From positions 68,314 to 132,313 of the forward strand of contig NZ_AXAU01000014.1 of assembly GCF_000472965.1 (NCBI RefSeq): a stretch of DNA of 64,000 bases. Direction: 5' to 3'. Under the pieces are notes generated by a model, which did not search any database, was not told where the DNA came from, and saw nothing but the letters and a program-made list of their open reading frames with translations. This stretch comes from Bradyrhizobium murdochi. Lineage in GTDB: Bacteria; Pseudomonadota; Alphaproteobacteria; Rhizobiales; Xanthobacteraceae. The translations under genes and the position numbers were made by a program. This document shows positions 18,168-27,427 of the stretch, piece by piece. Numbering within the stretch: the stretch's first letter is position 1; the number at the start of each line of letters is the position of its first letter.

Positions 18168-18214
18168 TGTTCGGAACAACAGACAGCCTGTGGCCTGCCG
18201 TTCGTTACCGAACG
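18168..18214. promoter_or_regulatory. Two inverted repeats between membrane-protein and tetR genes
   Basis: The 143-base divergent spacer contains TGTTC-G-GAACA at 18168-18178 and CGTTCG-TTAC-CGAACG at 18199-18214, both perfect. Their placement directly upstream of the TetR start is typical of TetR autoregulation. The assignment is by position and symmetry only. Confidence 0.5.
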
Positions 18215-18246
18215 ATCGACGGCACCAGTCTGGAAAAAGGTGAGGA

Positions 18247-18834
18247 ATGGAAGAGATCGACCGGCGCGTCGCGCGCACGCGGCGAACGCTTCACGAGGCA
18301 CTGATCCGACTGATCATGCGCAAGGGCTACGATACCCTAACCGTGCAGGAGATCATCGACGAGGCCGATATTGGCCGCGCAACTTTCTACGCCCACTACC
18401 GCAGTAAGGACGCTCTCCTCCGCGGCGGCTTCGAGCGGCTTCGCAGCGAGTTGAAAGCCGCACGACAAGATGTGCGGCATGGCGGCGAGCGGGATCCGCC
18501 CCTGACATTCAGCTTTGCGATGTTCGAGCATGCTTGCGCCTACCGGGATGTTTATCGCGCCATGTTGGGAGGACAGGGCAGCATCATCGCCGTCAACGAA
18601 ATCCGCCGCGTCCTTTCCGAACTGGTGAAAGAGGAATTGCCGACGCTTGGCGACGATGACGTGGTGCCGCGCGAGCTGATGCTGCAATTCGTCGTGGGAA
18701 CGTTTCTGACAACACTGACATGGTGTCTCGAGAAGCGGCCGAAGCTGGCGCCTTCCGAGGCGAACGCCATTTTCCGTCATCTGGTGATGCAAGGCATTGG
18801 GTGGGCCATCGTCTCGGACGGCCGCCAACGGTAG
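18247..18834 (+). CDS. TetR/AcrR family transcriptional regulator
   Basis: A 195-residue regulator. Residues about 25-60 form the TetR helix-turn-helix (LTVQEIIDEADIGRATFYAH followed by YRSKDALL). The C-terminal ligand domain resembles the TetR_C_14 type with EHACAYRDVYRAMLGG, but the ligand is unknown. It is transcribed away from the membrane protein at 17387-18103, which it probably represses together with itself through the repeats at 18168-18214. Confidence 0.88.
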   Translation: MEEIDRRVARTRRTLHEALIRLIMRKGYDTLTVQEIIDEADIGRATFYAHYRSKDALLRGGFERLRSELKAARQDVRHGGERDPPLTFSFAMFEHACAYRDVYRAMLGGQGSIIAVNEIRRVLSELVKEELPTLGDDDVVPRELMLQFVVGTFLTTLTWCLEKRPKLAPSEANAIFRHLVMQGIGWAIVSDGRQR

Positions 18835-19371
18835 GATCAATGCTTTGCGGCGATGGCTGCGTCGATCGACACCCGCCTCGCCAGTACCTGCAACACGATG
18901 CCAAAGGGCGCCTCGATCAGCGATGCCGGGCGGCGTCGCCTTGACGTCGGGTAGATTGCGGGAATGACCACGAGCGTCATGCCGGTCCGCCCCTGTGCCA
19001 TGACTGAACATGATTGCAGCAACGCGCTGCGTAACGATTCAGTCAGCCGTTACGCCGATGGCGAAATTGCAGCACGGCGCCAATTGCGCACACGTGGCCA
19101 GCTACTAAGCAGTACGAGCTCAGCGTTGTCGGATTCTCGGCTCACGAAGCCTTGCTATGTCCCATTGTGCCGACTGTCGGGAGGTTCGAGTTAGGGGAGC
19201 GCTACTGTTTTTGCCAACACCAACCGAACCTGCGATATCTTGTACAATCCTTCATGAGGCAGTTCATGCGCGTTCAGGTTACGGCCTTTGAGATGTACGA
19301 AGGACACGAACTGCCATAGAGCATGTCGGAACCACCGCCGCGCAGCGGGGCTGCAGCTGAACTGCGGATCA
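18835..19371. other. Intergenic stretch without a convincing gene
   Basis: No frame here looks like a complete protein. On the minus strand 18837-19022 reads a protein-like tail (LIEAPFGIVLQVLARRV) that could be the end of a lost gene, but I cannot name it. Around 19219-19250 there is a short sequence resembling one near 29514-29545. Confidence 0.4.
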
Positions 19372-19974
19372 TCAACGTTTCGTCGACTGTTCCTCGAAAA
19401 CTTTGACGGATACGTTCGCCACTTGGCGCAGTGCTTCGCGATCGGCGCCCGATGATGCCATCACGCCCATGCCGGCGGACACCGCCGAAAGATAGCGCGC
19501 CAGCGCGGCAGCGTCGGCGGTCTGCTTCAGATCGCCCTCTTTCTTCGCCCTGACGAAGCGTTCGCGCAGCTGATCCTCGGTCAGTGCACGGCGCGCTGCG
19601 AGTTCGAAGGGAACGTTCTCCGAACCGGTACCACAAGCAAGGCCGCCTTGCACGAGCAGGCAACCGGGCGGATTGTCGGGATCGGTTTGGCTGTCTGCGG
19701 TACCCATGAGCATCCGCTCCGCGACGTCGCGGGCTGTCGGCGCGTTTAAAACGCCCTCCATCCAGGCCGCACGTTTGGCCGTGTACCGGTCGAGGGCAGC
19801 TTTCAGAAGACCTTCCTTATTTCCAAATGCCGCATAGAGGCTCGGCGGGTTAATGCCCATCGCCTCGGTAAGCTGGGCAATCGTCGCGCCCTCATAGCCA
19901 TGTCTCCAGAAGACTTCCATCGCCTGATCCAATGCGGCATCGGCGTCGAATTCTCTCGGGCGTCCCATGGCCAT
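19372..19974 (-). CDS. TetR family regulator of the adjacent RND efflux pump
   Basis: A 200-residue repressor-type protein starting MAMGRPREFDADAALDQAM, with the TetR helix-turn-helix at about residues 27-50 (ATIAQLTEAMGINPPSLYAA, then FGNKEGLL). The C-terminal half has the PGCLLVQGGLACG segment seen in a common subgroup of TetR proteins. It diverges from the membrane-fusion protein at 20170, so control of the efflux operon is the most likely role. The effector is unknown. Confidence 0.88.
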   Translation of the reverse strand: MAMGRPREFDADAALDQAMEVFWRHGYEGATIAQLTEAMGINPPSLYAAFGNKEGLLKAALDRYTAKRAAWMEGVLNAPTARDVAERMLMGTADSQTDPDNPPGCLLVQGGLACGTGSENVPFELAARRALTEDQLRERFVRAKKEGDLKQTADAAALARYLSAVSAGMGVMASSGADREALRQVANVSVKVFEEQSTKR

Positions 19975-20091
19975 TCGCGTTACTCCCTTGAAGCCGACGC
20001 CGTTTTCCGCTCGGCGTTCTAACCTTCTGATTTATCGTGGTTCTTTTATTTGATTTCCAGTCTTGCGGCTTGCGACATAAGATTTTCGTAG

Positions 20092-20152
20092 TGTACAGTA
20101 CATAAGTATCTTGCGGACCGTCGTCCAGCTCCATATCTGTAGCGAACACTAC
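20092..20152. promoter_or_regulatory. Palindromic region between tetR and the efflux operon
   Basis: The 195-base divergent spacer holds a perfect TGTAC-A-GTACA at 20092-20102, overlapped by GTAGTGT at 20088-20094, with its complement ACACTAC at 20146-20152 close to the start of the adaptor gene. Such symmetry is consistent with TetR binding but has not been tested. Confidence 0.45.
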
Positions 20153-20169
20153 ATTTATGGAGCGCGCAA

Positions 20170-21411
20170 ATGCCCCCATCTGTCAATACCTCCCGTTCCG
20201 GCCGATTCCGACGCGTTGTCGGCGGCGTTGCCATCATCGGCGTCCTCGCGGCGGCCGGTTCGATCGCGAGCGGCCGCTATTTTCATGCAGCCCAAGCGAC
20301 CACAGGGACCGCACCCGAGCAGGCGGTCTCGGTCACGATCGCCGTGGTCGAGCCGCGTCGGACGGCGCTGTGGGATGATTTCTCCGGACGTCTCGAAGCC
20401 GTCAACCGCGTCGAGCTGCGCCCACGCGTCGCTGGCGCGATCCTGTCGGCCAACTTTGCCGAAGGCGCGCTGGTGAAAGCTGGCGATGTCCTGTTCAAGA
20501 TTGATCCCGCGCCCTATGCCGCCGAAGTGGATAAGGCGAGCGCGCAGCTCGAGGCGGCAAAAGCGCGTGCGATCTTCACTGCGAGCGAAGTCGAGCGCGG
20601 TGCGCAGCTCGTCGGCAACGCCGTCGTCACGCGGCGCGATTTCGATCAGCGCGACAACGCCAATCGCGAAGCGATCGCCAATGTGAAGGCCGCCGAGGCG
20701 ACGCTGCAGACTGCAAAGCTCAATCTCGACTACACCGAAGTCCGCGCACCCGTCGATGGCCGCGTCGGCAAGATCGAGGTGACCGTCGGAAATCTCGTGG
20801 CCGCGGGGACTGCCTCCCCGGTCCTGACCTCTCTGGTCTCTGTCAACCCGATCTATGCGAGTTTCGATGCGGACGAAGAGATCGTGCTGCGGGCGCTGAA
20901 CTCCATTGCAGATCATTCGGGCAAGCGCGGCAATCTTGATCAAATACCCGTCGAGATGAACACCTCCGGCGGCACATCGGCCAAAGGCCATATCCAGTTG
21001 ATCGACAACCAGGTCAATGGCCAGAGCGGCACGATACGCGTCCGCGCGGTATTCCAGAACGAGGATGGACGCCTCATCCCCGGACAGTTCGCGCGGGTGC
21101 GGATGGGCCAGCCTCAGCAACAGACACTGGTGATGATCGACGAGCGAGCCATCGGTACCGATCAGGATAAGAAGTTCGTTATGGTGGTCAGCGACGACAA
21201 CCGCGCGGTCTATCGCGGAATAACGCTCGGCGGCGCCGTCGACGGGCTCCGCATCGTGACGGGTGGCCTAAAATCCGGTGACCGCATCGTCGTGAACGGC
21301 CTACAGCGGGTACGCCCGGGCGCGCTCCTGAAGACCGAAATTGCGGAGATGGGCTCGCGCAGACCGCAGCAAGCATCGAACGCCGGCAGCCGGCAAATCG
21401 TGCAGCGCTAA
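20170..21411 (+). CDS. RND efflux periplasmic adaptor (membrane fusion protein)
   Basis: A 413-residue HlyD/AcrA-type adaptor linking an inner-membrane RND pump to an outer-membrane channel. It has an N-terminal hydrophobic anchor (GVAIIGVLAAAGSIASG, about residues 18-35), then the barrel-sandwich/lipoyl halves (RVELRPRVAGAI and NLDYTEVRAPVDGRVG) flanking a helical hairpin. A beta-barrel and membrane-proximal domain follow (GRLIPGQFARVRMG). The RND pump follows 26 bases downstream in the same direction. No outer-membrane factor gene is nearby, so the channel must be encoded elsewhere. Confidence 0.93.
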   Translation: MPPSVNTSRSGRFRRVVGGVAIIGVLAAAGSIASGRYFHAAQATTGTAPEQAVSVTIAVVEPRRTALWDDFSGRLEAVNRVELRPRVAGAILSANFAEGALVKAGDVLFKIDPAPYAAEVDKASAQLEAAKARAIFTASEVERGAQLVGNAVVTRRDFDQRDNANREAIANVKAAEATLQTAKLNLDYTEVRAPVDGRVGKIEVTVGNLVAAGTASPVLTSLVSVNPIYASFDADEEIVLRALNSIADHSGKRGNLDQIPVEMNTSGGTSAKGHIQLIDNQVNGQSGTIRVRAVFQNEDGRLIPGQFARVRMGQPQQQTLVMIDERAIGTDQDKKFVMVVSDDNRAVYRGITLGGAVDGLRIVTGGLKSGDRIVVNGLQRVRPGALLKTEIAEMGSRRPQQASNAGSRQIVQR

Positions 21412-21437
21412 CCACCGTCAGCGCCTGGGGCATAGCA

Positions 21438-24400
21438 ATGAATCTCTCAAAGTTCTTCATCGATCGGCCGATTTTTGCCGGCGTGCTTTCGATCGTGATC
21501 TTCCTGGCCGGCCTGATCTCGCTCTTTGCCATGCCGATCTCGGAGTATCCGGACGTCGTGCCGCCCTCCGTCGTGGTGCGCGCGACCTACCCCGGCGCCA
21601 ATCCGAAGGTGATCGCGGAGACAGTGGCAACGCCGATCGAGGAGCAGATCAACGGCGTCGAGAACATGCTCTACATGAGCAGCCAGGCAACCACCGACGG
21701 AGCGATGACGCTGACAGTGACGTTCCGCCTCGGCACCGATCCTGACAAGGCGACACAGCTGGTGCAGAACCGCGTCCAGCAGGCCGAGCCACGCCTCCCG
21801 GCGGTGGTGCGCCAGCTCGGCATCATCACCAAGAAGAGCTCGCCCGACCTTACCATGGTCGTGCATCTGCTGTCGCCAAACAACCGCTACGACATGACGT
21901 ATCTCCGCAACTTCGCGGTGCTGAACGTCAAGGACCGCCTTGCGCGGATCGACGGCGTCGGTGATGTCCAGCTCTACGGTGCCGGCGACTACTCGATGCG
22001 CGTCTGGGTCGACCCGCAGAAGGCCGCCGAGCACGGCCTGACCGCAAGCGACATCGTGAGGGCGATCCAGGCGCAGAACGTCGAGGCCGCCGCCGGCGTG
22101 GTCGGCTCCTCGCCGAGCGTCAAGGGCATCGACCTTCAGATGTCGGTCAACGCCGAAGGTCGGCTCGCGAGTGAAGAACAGTTCGGCGACATCGTGGTCA
22201 AGACCGGTTCGCGTGGCGAGGTGGTGCGGCTGCGCGACGTCGCGCGCATCGAATTAGGTGCGTCCGAATACGGCCTGCGCTCGCTGCTCGACAACAAACA
22301 GGCAGTGGCGATCCCGATCTTCCAGGCGCCGGGCTCCAACGCGCTCCAGATCTCCGACCAAGTCCGCGCCACCATGGCCGAGATCAAGAAGAACATGCCC
22401 GAGGGCGTGTCCTACCAGATCGTCTACGACCCCACGCAGTTCGTGCGCTCGTCGATCGAGGCGGTGATCCATACACTGCTGGAAGCGATCGCGCTGGTGG
22501 TCCTGGTGGTCATCCTGTTCCTCCAAACCTGGCGGGCTTCCATCATTCCGCTCCTGGCCGTGCCGGTTTCGATCGTCGGCACATTCGCCGTGATGCACGT
22601 GTTCGGCTTCTCCATCAATGCGCTCAGCCTGTTCGGCCTGGTGCTCGCGATCGGCATCGTCGTCGACGACGCTATCGTCGTGGTCGAGAACGTCGAGCGC
22701 AACATCGAGGCCGGGCTGTCGCCGCGAGACGCCACCTACCAGGCAATGCGGGAGGTCTCCGGCCCCATCATCGCGATCGCTCTGGTCTTGATTGCCGTAT
22801 TCGTTCCCCTCGCCTTCATCTCCGGCCTCACCGGGCAATTCTACAAGCAGTTCGCGCTGACGATCGCGATCTCGACCGTGATCTCGGCAATCAACTCCCT
22901 GACGCTGTCGCCGGCATTATCGGCGTTGCTGCTCAAGGGCCACAACGAGCCCAAGGACAGGCTGACCCTCATTCTGGAAAAAGGGCTCGGCTGGTTCTTC
23001 CGCGGCTTCAACCGCGCCTTCGCGCGCGCCTCGGAGAATTATAGCGGCAGCGTGTCCAAAGTGATCTCCCGCAAGGCGGCGGTGATGGGCGCCTATGTGC
23101 TCCTGATTGGCCTGACCGCCCTGCTCTTCCAGCAGGTGCCGAGCGGCTTCGTCCCGGGCCAGGACAAGCAGTACCTCGTCGGCTTCGCACGCCTGCCTGA
23201 CGGCGCCACGCTCGACCGCACCGAAGAGGTCATCCGCAAGATGAGCGACATTGCGCTGACGCAGCCCGGCGTCGAGAGCTCGGTGGCGTTTCCCGGCCTG
23301 TCGATCTCCGGTTTCACCAACTCCTCCAACGCCGGAATCGTGTTCTCTACGTTGAAGCCGTTCGACGAGCGCAAGGATCCCGCGCTGAGTGGCCCTGCAA
23401 TCGCGGCCGAGCTGAACAAGAAATATGCCGGGATCCAGGAAGCCTTCATCGCCATGTTCCCGCCGCCGCCGGTCAACGGGCTCGGCACCATCGGCGGCTT
23501 CAAGCTCCAGATCGAGGACCGCGCCGGCCTCGGCTATGACGCGCTGAACGAGGCGACCAAGGCGTTCATGGCCGCGATGCAGAAGGCACCGGAAATCGCC
23601 GGCGTCTTCTCGAGCTTCCAGGTAAACGTGCCACAGTTGTTCGCCGATATTGACCGCACCAAGGCCTTGCAGCTCGGCGTGCCCGTGACAGAGGTCTTCA
23701 ACACGCTGCAGATCTATCTGGGCTCGTACTACGTCAACGACTTCAACAAGTTTGGCCGCACCTATTCGGTCCGTGTGCAGGCCGACGCGCCGTTCCGCGC
23801 GCGGGCCGACGACATCAGGCAATTGAAGGTGCGCTCTGCGTCCGGCGACATGATCCCGCTCTCGGCACTCCTGAAGATTCGCCAGAGCGCCGGGCCTGAG
23901 CGCGCGATCCGTTACAACGGGTTCTTGTCCTCCGACATCAACGCCGCGGCAGCGCCCGGCTATTCCTCCGGCCAGGCCCAGGAAGCGGCCACGCGCATCG
24001 CCGCCGAAGTGCTGCCGCCTGGCTTCGCCTTTGAATGGACCGACCTGACCTATCAGGAGTTCATCGCCGGCAACTCCGGCATCTGGGTTTTCCCACTCGC
24101 GATCCTCCTCGTGTTCCTGGTGCTGGCTGCGCTCTATGAGAGCCTGACCCTGCCCCTGTCGATCATCATGATCGTGCCAATGGGGTTGCTTGCCGCGATG
24201 TTCGGCGTCTGGATGTCGAAGGGCGACAATAACGTCTTCACCCAGATCGGGTTGATCGTGCTGGTGGGATTGTCTGCCAAGAACGCGATCCTTATCGTCG
24301 AATTCGCGCGCGAACTGGAGTTCGCAGGTCGTTCGCCGATCCGGGCAGCGATCGAGGCAAGCCGCCTGCGGCTGCGTCCGATCCTGATGACCTCGATGGC

Positions 24401-24626
24401 ATTCATCATGGGCGTCTTGCCCCTAGTGCTCTCGACCGGTGCCGGTTCGGAAATGCGCCGAGCTATGGGCGTCGCCGTCTTCTCTGGCATGATCGGCGTC
24501 ACGGTGTTTGGCCTGTTCCTGACACCCGTGTTCTATGTTCTGTTGCGCACCGTCACGGGACTGAAGCCACTGACCAACCATTCCGCCAGTGTAGCGACCG
24601 GTCATGCGCCGGAGCCCGGGCGCTAA
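21438..24626 (+). CDS. RND multidrug efflux pump, HAE1 (AcrB/MexB) family
   Basis: A 1062-residue proton-driven drug exporter of the inner membrane. It begins NLSKFFIDRPIFAGVLSIVI, as AcrB-like proteins do. The proton-relay aspartates are present in GIVVDDAIVVVENVERN and the relay lysine in GLSAKNAILIVEFARE. The porter loop includes PSGFVPGQDKQY. Length and the two six-helix halves are complete. It is downstream of the adaptor and probably under control of the divergent TetR at 19372-19974. Substrates cannot be predicted. Confidence 0.95.
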   Translation: MNLSKFFIDRPIFAGVLSIVIFLAGLISLFAMPISEYPDVVPPSVVVRATYPGANPKVIAETVATPIEEQINGVENMLYMSSQATTDGAMTLTVTFRLGTDPDKATQLVQNRVQQAEPRLPAVVRQLGIITKKSSPDLTMVVHLLSPNNRYDMTYLRNFAVLNVKDRLARIDGVGDVQLYGAGDYSMRVWVDPQKAAEHGLTASDIVRAIQAQNVEAAAGVVGSSPSVKGIDLQMSVNAEGRLASEEQFGDIVVKTGSRGEVVRLRDVARIELGASEYGLRSLLDNKQAVAIPIFQAPGSNALQISDQVRATMAEIKKNMPEGVSYQIVYDPTQFVRSSIEAVIHTLLEAIALVVLVVILFLQTWRASIIPLLAVPVSIVGTFAVMHVFGFSINALSLFGLVLAIGIVVDDAIVVVENVERNIEAGLSPRDATYQAMREVSGPIIAIALVLIAVFVPLAFISGLTGQFYKQFALTIAISTVISAINSLTLSPALSALLLKGHNEPKDRLTLILEKGLGWFFRGFNRAFARASENYSGSVSKVISRKAAVMGAYVLLIGLTALLFQQVPSGFVPGQDKQYLVGFARLPDGATLDRTEEVIRKMSDIALTQPGVESSVAFPGLSISGFTNSSNAGIVFSTLKPFDERKDPALSGPAIAAELNKKYAGIQEAFIAMFPPPPVNGLGTIGGFKLQIEDRAGLGYDALNEATKAFMAAMQKAPEIAGVFSSFQVNVPQLFADIDRTKALQLGVPVTEVFNTLQIYLGSYYVNDFNKFGRTYSVRVQADAPFRARADDIRQLKVRSASGDMIPLSALLKIRQSAGPERAIRYNGFLSSDINAAAAPGYSSGQAQEAATRIAAEVLPPGFAFEWTDLTYQEFIAGNSGIWVFPLAILLVFLVLAALYESLTLPLSIIMIVPMGLLAAMFGVWMSKGDNNVFTQIGLIVLVGLSAKNAILIVEFARELEFAGRSPIRAAIEASRLRLRPILMTSMAFIMGVLPLVLSTGAGSEMRRAMGVAVFSGMIGVTVFGLFLTPVFYVLLRTVTGLKPLTNHSASVATGHAPEPGR

Positions 24627-24952
24627 CAGTGGTTGGCCGCGGTCAAGCGTCGAGCGCCCGTAGGCCGCGGAACACTTGCGAGCCGCGGCCCTTCGGCGAG
24701 GAGCAGAACGAGCCGCGCACGATCGACGAATAGATCAATCTCGACAAGTACGATCCGCCTTGTGTGCGCGAGTAGGCTTGCGACTGCACCGGCGCTTTTT
24801 ATTGGCGTTATGGACCAGTGAATTTCTTGCTGGTCTGAGCGCTATTCTCAAATCGCTAAAGCTTTTGGCTACCATCCATCTCATGGATAGCAGGCGTTGC
24901 TGGTAAGGCGGCCGCCGCCGCCTGCACCTCAGTCAGCCGGCGGCAGCCGTTC
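24627..24952. other. Intergenic region with a LysR-type palindrome and a destroyed lysR start
   Basis: Apart from the element at 24874-24888, nothing coding is seen. That element, ATCCAT-CTC-ATGGAT, overlaps an ATG at 24883 reading MDSRRCW then stop. The same arrangement, palindrome and MDSKR start opens the intact lysR gene at 26110, and the preceding 25 bases are also similar. It looks like the leftover 5' end of a paralogous regulator. Confidence 0.55.
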
Positions 24953-25954
24953 TCACATCGGTGCAAGTTGGGCGTGATCGGGCTCAGGAGCGGCGCCATA
25001 AGACAGCAAGTCGCCTTGCCAATGACTGCGTTTCAGGAATTGCTCCCAGGTCAACGCATGCGGATCGATTTTCCGGCTCCACGTCAGGTCGCGCTCGGGG
25101 GCGAAGTAGCCATACTCGACGGCGTATTCGACCATGCCCACCAACTCGCGGACGAGATGCTCATCGGCGGCAAAACCCGGAAAGTGACGCAACAAATCTT
25201 CACGCGAATAAGCGGAGGCGTAGCGCGCCCGCTGCCCGCTGACGCGCACAAACGTGTCCACCATGTCCTGCGCCGAGAGAAACTCACCGATAACCGGCAG
25301 GGTTTGGCCGGCGTATTGCGTCGGGTGATCGAAAATCTCGCGCACCGCCGGCCCAGCCGCAGTGAGCGGATCACAGAACGGCATGGGGATGTGCGGCGGC
25401 AAGTAGATGGCAAACGTGATGCCGTCCTTCCCGCGCTGCGGCACATAATATTCAAGGAAGTTGGTGTAGAAGAACGCCAGGTACACGAACGAGCTGCGAA
25501 TGGGCAGGCTGCGAATATAGTCTACTACCTTCGCCTTGTCAGTAAAGTGCGGCGCCCACTTGGTGCCGCCGGTGCGCGCTTCGACGTTTTCGAGCCCGCT
25601 GAAAACCACATGTCCGACGCCAGCGGCCACCGCCGCATCGGCCAATTCCTTGCCGAGAGTAAACTCAAGTTCAGCGGGCGGCACTTTGACGATGGGTGGC
25701 GTCATCAAAAACGCCCCTGCCGAGCCGCGCATAGCCGCGGTCAGTTCAGCCTGCTTGCCGGGTTCAAGCGGCGCGACCACGACTTCGGCGCCCTTCTCCG
25801 CCAGGATTTGCGCGGGCTGGCTGTCGCGGCGCCGAGTCAGGGCACGCACCCGGTAGCGCCCGCTGTCGAGCAAGGCCTCGGCGACGCTTCGACCTTGCTT
25901 ACTCGAGGCACCGACTACGGTTATCAAAGGTTTGGAGGTATCGGCTTGGATCAT
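24953..25954 (-). CDS. NmrA-like NAD(P)-binding oxidoreductase
   Basis: A 333-residue atypical short-chain dehydrogenase of the NmrA/HSCARG type. The N-terminal Rossmann motif is VVGASSKQGRSVAEALL (GxxxxxG variant), followed by VRALTRRRDS, a pattern usual for NADP(H) binding. Later comes VGHVVFSGLENVEARTG. Many relatives act as redox sensors or quinone/azo reductases; the function here is unknown. It is transcribed divergently from lysR at 26110, the usual arrangement for a LysR regulator and its target. Confidence 0.85.
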   Translation of the reverse strand: MIQADTSKPLITVVGASSKQGRSVAEALLDSGRYRVRALTRRRDSQPAQILAEKGAEVVVAPLEPGKQAELTAAMRGSAGAFLMTPPIVKVPPAELEFTLGKELADAAVAAGVGHVVFSGLENVEARTGGTKWAPHFTDKAKVVDYIRSLPIRSSFVYLAFFYTNFLEYYVPQRGKDGITFAIYLPPHIPMPFCDPLTAAGPAVREIFDHPTQYAGQTLPVIGEFLSAQDMVDTFVRVSGQRARYASAYSREDLLRHFPGFAADEHLVRELVGMVEYAVEYGYFAPERDLTWSRKIDPHALTWEQFLKRSHWQGDLLSYGAAPEPDHAQLAPM

Positions 25955-26100
25955 GCTATTTCTCCTTTTCTCGAGGGCGTGAAACGCTGCCGCCCGATCT
26001 CACCATGGCCTCGCAGGTGAGCGCGGCGCGGGTCTGCCCTGGTGCACGAAGTCTCGACTGATCCGAGCTATATTTGAAATCGAAGAAATGTTCGGCTACT

Positions 26101-26115
26101 ATCCATCCAATGGAT
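26101..26115. promoter_or_regulatory. LysR-type palindrome overlapping the lysR start
   Basis: ATCCAT-CCA-ATGGAT is a perfect 6-3-6 inverted repeat overlapping the lysR ATG at 26110. It sits in the spacer between lysR and the divergent nmrA-like gene and is duplicated at 24874-24888. Overlap with the start codon suggests autorepression. Confidence 0.5.
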
Positions 26116-27009
26116 AGCAAGCGCCTCGATCTCAATCTGTTGGTCACTCTCGAGACGCTGCTGGTGGAGCAGAACGTCACGAAGGCGGCGGCCCGCCTGC
26201 ATCTGAGCCAACCAGCGGTAAGCGCGCAGCTACACCGCCTCAGGCATGAACTCGATGACCAATTGCTCATTCCTGCACAGCGAGGGATGACACCGACCGC
26301 CAAGGCAATCGAACTGCTCGACCCGTTGCGCCAGGCGCTCGACCAGGTTCGCGCCACCGTCGCCACGCACAGGAACTTCGATCCCGCCAAGGCCAAGCTA
26401 ACCGTCGCCATAGCCTGCACAGACTATTTGCAGGCAGCGGTGATCAAGCCGCTCGTCGTGGAACTCAGAACACGGGCACCCGGGGTGCGTGTGGCGCTGC
26501 GCAATCTGGATCTGCCGCAGCTGGAGGCGCAGATGGCGCGCGGTGAAGTCGACCTAGTGCTGATGACACCACAGGATGCGCGGCCCAGTCTTCGTACCAG
26601 GCATCTGTTCGACGAACGCTATGTGCTTATCGGCCGCTGCAAGCATCCGCGACTACGGAAAGGGATCACGGTCGAAGAATTTGCCAGGCTGGAGCACGTA
26701 GTCGTGTCCCTTGGTGGCGGCGGCTTCGTGACACCGGTGGACAGCGCTTTGGCTGCTCTCGGATACAAGCGCAATGCGGTGCTATCTGCCGCTTCATTCT
26801 TGTTCGTTCCTGAAATCGTGTCCGACTCGGACTTCGTGGCTCTGGTGCCGGAAAGGCTGGTACGCGACCGTTCCAACACGCTCAAGGTGATGGACTGTCC
26901 GTTCCCCGTGGAAGGCTTCGCCGTCGGGATGGTGTGGCACGAGCGCAGTCAGGGACACAGCGGACAACGCTGGATCCGAGAGGCGATCGCCTCACTGATC
27001 AATACTTAA
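26110..27009 (+). CDS. LysR family transcriptional regulator
   Basis: A 299-residue regulator starting MDSKRLDLNLLVTLETLL. The winged helix-turn-helix lies at about residues 20-45 (NVTKAAARLHLSQPAVSAQL), followed by the PBP2-type effector domain from about residue 90 (LTVAIACTDYLQAAV). I choose ATG 26110 because the MD-x-x-LDLNLL start is family-typical and the upstream extension lies in the promoter palindrome. Its divergent neighbour, the NmrA-like oxidoreductase, is the probable target. Confidence 0.92.
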   Translation: MDSKRLDLNLLVTLETLLVEQNVTKAAARLHLSQPAVSAQLHRLRHELDDQLLIPAQRGMTPTAKAIELLDPLRQALDQVRATVATHRNFDPAKAKLTVAIACTDYLQAAVIKPLVVELRTRAPGVRVALRNLDLPQLEAQMARGEVDLVLMTPQDARPSLRTRHLFDERYVLIGRCKHPRLRKGITVEEFARLEHVVVSLGGGGFVTPVDSALAALGYKRNAVLSAASFLFVPEIVSDSDFVALVPERLVRDRSNTLKVMDCPFPVEGFAVGMVWHERSQGHSGQRWIREAIASLINT

Positions 27010-27427
27010 CGACTCTGCAACGTGATAACCCTTATTGGCCTTGCAGTCGGGCAAGCACTTTTCTCGATCGCCAACACCGCTTTATCTGAACCCACCGTTC
27101 TAACCAGGCGATAAAGGTCCCATGACGATTTCGATTCCGCCGGTTCTTTACCTGAAACAAATGGAAATTACGAGCGAGAAGGCCGTCTGAGACTAACCGG
27201 GTTACGCAGAAATACGTTGTACTGACGCACGCACGTCACGTAGCTCGTTGGCAGCATATCCGCGAGCGGCAGATTCAGATCGGGCACCCAGAGATCGGTC
27301 GCCCTGCGGTCTTCTCCGGCACAGCGCCGCGGCACAGCCATCATTTCGTTTCGTCAATGCGGCGAATGCCTGGCTCTCGCAACGGTCAACAATCACCGAC
27401 ATTCGGGTCGTTATGTGCTCATTGCCT
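27010..27427. other. Intergenic stretch with no recognised gene
   Basis: No frame has clear family resemblance. A 22-codon frame at 27121-27189 (MTISIPPVLYLKQMEI) has an AAAGG a few bases upstream but is too short to support. The minus strand contains a continuation of protein-like sequence beyond the stop of the lipoprotein remnant that I cannot assign. Confidence 0.35.

Noticed and set aside
27121..27189. 22-codon frame with an upstream AAAGG
   Set aside because: Too short and without recognisable features to support as a gene.
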